From: CAIKZJ01 sp041675325
Lineage (GTDB): Bacteria; Bacteroidota; Ignavibacteria; Tepidaquicellales; Tepidaquicellaceae
Direction of reading: 5' to 3'
Assembly (NCBI GenBank): GCA_041675325.1
Contig: JBAYUG010000100.1
Location: forward strand, 1-10,426
DNA: 10,426 nucleotides
Within the stretch, counting starts at the first letter, position 1. Every line of letters begins with the position of its first letter. The notes under the pieces were generated by a model. It was not told where the DNA came from and made no database searches. It saw only the letters and a list, made by a program, of their open reading frames with translations. Both the position numbers and the translations under genes were made by a program. Below, one piece after another: positions 7,835-10,426 of this stretch.

Positions 7835-7846
7835 ATTATAAACCAT

Positions 7847-7874
7847 CCCTGTCAGGATATTATTCTTGGCAGGG
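7847..7874 (+). terminator. Terminator-like hairpin after pckG
   Basis: CCCTGTCA (7847-7854) pairs with TGGCAGGG (7867-7874) through 8 bp including one G-T wobble, with a 12-nt loop. AT-rich sequence follows but the T-tract is poor. It sits 12 bp after the pckG stop and 17 bp before the retron PRTase start. It may be a leaky terminator, or a leader element of the retron, for which no separate promoter is obvious in this gap. Confidence 0.55.
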
Positions 7875-7891
7875 AATTCATTTAAAATTTA

Positions 7892-8776
7892 TTGAAAAAA
7901 GCAATAGCACATTTAAGTAGAAAAACAACACTAGATATTACTAACATTAATACTCTAAATAATCTGTTTAAATTTAAAGAATGGGACTCATTACTAGCAT
8001 ATGAAAATTACTTTGCGAGATATTGTATCTTATTCGAATTGTTAAACGAAGAACAGAGAAAACTAATTTTAGAATTAACTAAAAATTATCTTTATTTTCC
8101 AAATGAAGAATATCAGAAACATTTTTATTCTTTATTGAAAAAGGTTGTTAAGGATTATAAATTGAAGTGCGAGAAAATATTTATTACAACATTGCTAGTT
8201 CCTGTAGATGAATCAAATGAATTTAGAGAAATAAAAAGTCCTGATAATTTATTATACTTGACCACAGGAGCTTTTTTTAAAAGAAATATTGATTTCAATG
8301 GGATAGAATTTGTTATAAAAGAGCGAATTGACCTTTTACCTGATAAAATTGAAGATAATTGGATGGTTTTATTGATTGATGATTTTATAGGTACTGGTGA
8401 AACAGCAATTTCTGCTATTTCTTATCTTCGTAGAATTAAAGAAGTAGAAAAAACAAATATTAAGGTTCTTTCACTTGTCTCTTTAAAAGAGGGAGTACAA
8501 GAAATATCAAAAAAAGGAATTGAAGTAATCACTGGTATAACTCTGAACAAAGCAATTTCCGAATATTATATTTCACCTGAAAAGGAAGAAAAAATTAAGA
8601 TTATGATAACTATTGAAAACTTAATCAAAGGATTAAAGCCAAATTTCAAATTCGGATATCTAGGTTCAGAAGCATTAGTTACACTAATTAAAACTCCAGA
8701 TAATACTTTCCCAATTTTCTGGAAAGATTTTGATAATGGTGCTGAAACTATTGAAGCTCCATTCCAAAGAGATTAA
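7892..8776 (+). CDS. Retron-associated phosphoribosyltransferase-fold protein (probable effector)
   Basis: The 294-residue protein carries a PRPP-binding loop at 159-171 (VLLIDDFIGTGET) with Asp163, Asp164 and the G-T-G of type I phosphoribosyltransferases. A predicted beta strand lies at 95-103 (KIFITTLLV), and a C-terminal segment at 255-277 has G-S-E-A-L-V then TPDNTFPIFW, a pattern I associate with PRTase-like proteins of bacterial conflict systems. Residues 1-90 look all-helical and may be a partner-binding or substrate hood. The target molecule is unknown. The start is TTG at 7892: an in-frame stop at 7883-7885 blocks extension and the next in-frame ATG is deep inside the fold (Met158). 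Six bases separate it from the winged-helix gene, with the retron ncRNA and RT following, so it is most likely the toxic effector of a retron. This role is inferred from context. The gene is more AT-rich than pckG, suggesting transfer. Confidence 0.82.
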   Translation: MKKAIAHLSRKTTLDITNINTLNNLFKFKEWDSLLAYENYFARYCILFELLNEEQRKLILELTKNYLYFPNEEYQKHFYSLLKKVVKDYKLKCEKIFITTLLVPVDESNEFREIKSPDNLLYLTTGAFFKRNIDFNGIEFVIKERIDLLPDKIEDNWMVLLIDDFIGTGETAISAISYLRRIKEVEKTNIKVLSLVSLKEGVQEISKKGIEVITGITLNKAISEYYISPEKEEKIKIMITIENLIKGLKPNFKFGYLGSEALVTLIKTPDNTFPIFWKDFDNGAETIEAPFQRD

Positions 8777-8782
8777 TTAAAA

Positions 8783-9097
8783 ATGGATAACAAATTTTTA
8801 ATATTGCTTTTACAAATAATTAACGGTAATGGAAATATTTCTCCATTATTAAAGTTAGGTTTAACTTATTCTCAAATTGCAGAGTATACTGATTATGCAA
8901 TAGAAAAGAGATATATTTCTACGAAATATAAAACTCTAAAGTTAACTAAATTCGGAATAGATAAAATAGGGAAGATAAATAAAGAGTTATATATTAATAA
9001 TTCTAATAAATGGATAAGTCCACAAGAAGAATATAGAATAGAAAAAATTTCTATTGAAGAAATATATATACCCAGAAAAATTAAAAGAAATTATTAA
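8783..9097 (+). CDS. Small winged-helix-like protein of the retron
   Basis: The 104-residue protein has helix-helix-strand spacing like a winged helix in residues 19-65: S-P-L-L-K-L-G-L then TYSQIAEYTDYAIEKRYI and a wing-like KTLKLTKFGIDKIG. Residues 66-104 are basic and Asn/Ile-rich with no clear fold. It may bind DNA, RNA or msDNA, or bridge the PRTase to the RT; none of this is shown by sequence alone. It follows the PRTase gene by 6 bp and its stop codon TAA (9095-9097) is also the first three bases of the a1 repeat of the ncRNA. Translation and ncRNA therefore come from one transcript and abut exactly. Similar small winged-helix partners occur in other two-gene defence cassettes. Confidence 0.75.
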   Translation: MDNKFLILLLQIINGNGNISPLLKLGLTYSQIAEYTDYAIEKRYISTKYKTLKLTKFGIDKIGKINKELYINNSNKWISPQEEYRIEKISIEEIYIPRKIKRNY

Positions 9098-9115
9098 GCC
9101 TTGAGAAGTTCATTA
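9095..9115 (+). repeat. a1 arm of the retron inverted repeat
   Basis: TAAGCC (9095-9100) pairs with GGCTTA at 9318-9323, and AGAAGTTCATTA (9104-9115) pairs with TAATGAACTTCT at 9302-9313. A small internal loop separates the two blocks. Its first three bases are the stop codon of the preceding gene. Confidence 0.85.
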
Positions 9116-9181
9116 GACTTATGTGGCATTGCCACAATGGATGGCGAGTCGCCATCCTAAGAAGAACTGGCCTTCGAGCCT

Positions 9182-9232
9182 TACGTTAATAAATTTTCGC
9201 TCATAGTAATTCGCTTCAAATTTATTAACGTA
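9182..9232 (+). repeat. Main msd stem of the retron
   Basis: A perfect inverted repeat of 15 bp, left arm 9182-9196 beginning TACGTTAATA, right arm 9218-9232. The loop is 21 nt. CTTCG (9172-9176) and CGAAG (9233-9237) could extend the stem past a 5-nt bulge. It should be the double-stranded part of the msDNA. Confidence 0.75.
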
Positions 9233-9301
9233 CGAAGTTTCAAAAGCGAAACATTCGTGCAATCGAACAAAAAGCGTTCGATTGTTGATATTGATGATTG
9301 G

Positions 9302-9323
9302 TAATGAACTTCTTCTTGGCTTA
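9302..9323 (+). repeat. a2 arm of the retron inverted repeat
   Basis: This arm complements a1 over 12 and 6 bp blocks, 18 pairs in all. It ends 9 bp before the RT start codon at 9333. In retrons this duplex places the branching G next to the priming site. Confidence 0.85.
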
Positions 9324-9332
9324 TGAAAAATT

Positions 9333-10361
9333 ATGATAGATTGGAAAATATACTCAACGCATTATAGAGAAATAGCAAGTGAAAATGGATTAAGAAAAAA
9401 TCAGATTGATAAATTACTTGCATATGCAAAAAAATTAAATGATTTAGATTTGCCCATAATTTATGATTTAAAACATTTTTCTCTATTGGTTGGTTATAGT
9501 GACGAATATATATTGAAAGCCTCGAACAACTCCATACCATTTTATCGAAACTTTCGTATTAAAAAGAAATCCGGTAGATATCGAAATATAAGTGAACCAT
9601 TACCCAATTTGAAAGATATTCAAAAATGGATTTTAAATAATATTCTCTATAAAATACCCGTTAGTAAATTTGCGAAAGCATTTATACCAAATATTACATT
9701 AAAAGATAATGCTAAATTTCATAGAAGTCAAAATATATTGTTAACAATTGATATTGAGAATTTTTTTGATTCGATTCGGTTTATAGAAGTATATAAATTA
9801 TTTAAACACAACGGTTATTCCAAAGGAGTTTCTGTCCTTTTATCAAAATTATGCACTCTCGAAGATAGATTACCACAAGGTGCGCCCACAAGTCCTTATT
9901 TATCAAATATGGTTTTTAATTCTTTAGATAATAGGATTTCTCAGTTCTGTATTAATCGAGAAATTAGATATACAAGATATGCTGATGATTTAAGCTTCTC
10001 AGGTGATTTTAAGCCAGGTATGATAATAAAATTTGTGAAATATGTTATAAAGAGTAAGAAACTCAAACTTAATAAAAATAAAACTCGTACAATGTTCAAT
10101 CACCAAAGACAAGAAGTTACGGGCATTGTAGTTAATAAACGTATGCAAGTTGCTAGAAATGTTAGGAGAAAATTAAGACAGGACGTATTTTACATCCAAA
10201 AGTATGGTCTTAATGATCATATTAGGAGAAAAGATATAAAAGAATCAAATTATATTAAACATTTACTTGGATTATCAAATTTTATTAAATTTGTTAATCC
10301 TAAAGATGAAAAGGCTGTTTATAATTTTGATTTCTTAAAGCAATTGTTGTTAAGAAATTAA
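9333..10361 (+). CDS. ret: Retron reverse transcriptase
   Basis: The 342-residue RT makes msDNA from the ncRNA just upstream. Retron-specific marks are all present: the NAxxH motif (Asn126-Ala127-Lys-Phe-His130), the first catalytic Asp140 in LLTIDIENFFDSI (136-148), QGAPTSP (182-188), and the active site Y216-A-D-D219. The VTG motif (262-264) lies in the thumb region that recognises the msr. Length and the opening MIDWKIY...Y-AKKLNDLDLPIIYD (1-45) fit stand-alone retron RTs; there is no fused domain. An in-frame TGA at 9324-9326 prevents an upstream start, so ATG 9333 is secure although no Shine-Dalgarno site is seen. The RT probably forms a complex with msDNA that restrains the PRTase-fold protein. 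It could be mistaken for a group II intron RT, but the lack of X/maturase and endonuclease domains and the NAxxH/VTG pair exclude that. Confidence 0.96.
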   Translation: MIDWKIYSTHYREIASENGLRKNQIDKLLAYAKKLNDLDLPIIYDLKHFSLLVGYSDEYILKASNNSIPFYRNFRIKKKSGRYRNISEPLPNLKDIQKWILNNILYKIPVSKFAKAFIPNITLKDNAKFHRSQNILLTIDIENFFDSIRFIEVYKLFKHNGYSKGVSVLLSKLCTLEDRLPQGAPTSPYLSNMVFNSLDNRISQFCINREIRYTRYADDLSFSGDFKPGMIIKFVKYVIKSKKLKLNKNKTRTMFNHQRQEVTGIVVNKRMQVARNVRRKLRQDVFYIQKYGLNDHIRRKDIKESNYIKHLLGLSNFIKFVNPKDEKAVYNFDFLKQLLLRN

Positions 10362-10387
10362 TTACAAATTTTTATAAAAATAGTAAA

Positions 10388-10409
10388 TGTTTGAATTAAA
10401 ATTCAAACA
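10388..10409 (+). terminator. Hairpin after the retron RT gene (weak terminator candidate)
   Basis: TGTTTGAA (10388-10395) pairs with TTCAAACA (10402-10409) around TTAAAA. The octamer AGTAAATG occurs on both sides (10382-10389, 10409-10416). No T-run follows within the window, so termination is uncertain; it may instead be a boundary palindrome of the retron cassette. Confidence 0.35.
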
Positions 10410-10426
10410 GTAAATGAATAATCTTA

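Larger units (their letters stand above)
9095..9323 (+). ncRNA. Retron msr-msd non-coding RNA
   Basis: The interval between the winged-helix gene and the RT is bounded by inverted repeats a1 and a2 and contains dense hairpins. After a1, a G at 9116 is the candidate branching guanosine. Msr-like hairpins follow: TGTGGC/GCCACA (9122-9127 with 9131-9136, 3-nt loop) and GGATGGCG/CGCCATCC (9139-9146 with 9150-9157). Msd-like structures are a perfect 15-bp stem (9182-9196 with 9218-9232, 21-nt loop), an adjoining hairpin 9237-9252 and a 9-bp hairpin 9260-9284. The RT is known in this family to copy the msd from the 2'-OH of the branching G, giving a DNA-RNA hybrid (msDNA). The exact msr/msd border and the RT stop site cannot be read from sequence. 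The spacer has no coding frame. Confidence 0.85.

Noticed and set aside
9098..9332. CRISPR array or tRNA in the hairpin-rich spacer
   Set aside because: No regularly spaced direct repeats and no cloverleaf; the a1/a2 repeats and neighbouring RT identify it as retron ncRNA.
9323..9367. 14-residue frame starting at the ATG at the end of a2, overlapping the RT start
   Set aside because: Too short to support; probably chance, though translational coupling to the RT cannot be excluded.
9333..10361. Group II intron or diversity-generating retroelement RT
   Set aside because: No maturase or endonuclease domain, no template/variable repeat seen, and the retron NAxxH and VTG motifs are present.

Overview
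The window looks like a chromosomal segment from an AT-rich member of the Bacteroidota/Chlorobi/Ignavibacteria assemblage. This is an inference from gene content, from the rarity of clear Shine-Dalgarno sites, from one TAnnTTTG-type -7 element, and from the secreted protein at the left; no rRNA or other decisive marker is present. Positions 1-388 hold almost no coding sequence apart from a possible gene start running off the left edge. A secreted protein of unknown function (389-1837, minus strand) follows, with a strong intrinsic terminator behind it. A 780-bp gene-free stretch (1838-2617) contains a sigma70-like promoter and hairpins.

The middle is ordinary metabolism on the plus strand. 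A family I CoA-transferase (acetyl-CoA hydrolase / 4-hydroxybutyrate CoA-transferase family) overlaps queC (preQ0 synthase) by 13 bp, and nine bases later comes an AI-2E-family membrane protein. These three probably form one transcript. A repeat-rich spacer (5779-6055) holds degenerate GCGGAT copies, three tandem 15-bp units and a nested palindrome. It precedes pckG, a full-length GTP-dependent PEP carboxykinase with its own good ribosome binding site, followed by a terminator-like hairpin.

The accessory part is 7892-10361, visibly more AT-rich than pckG. It is a complete retron. It encodes a phosphoribosyltransferase-fold protein (TTG start) and, 6 bp later, a small winged-helix-like protein. 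A structured ncRNA follows (9095-9323), bounded by a1/a2 inverted repeats and containing msr-like short hairpins and msd-like stems. Last is a retron reverse transcriptase with NAxxH, YADD and VTG motifs. By analogy with characterised retrons, the RT would make msDNA from the ncRNA, the RT-msDNA complex would hold the PRTase (with or without the winged-helix protein) inactive, and phage interference would release it. That anti-phage role is inferred. The PRTase-plus-winged-helix cargo and the overlap of a1 with the preceding stop codon are the most noteworthy features.
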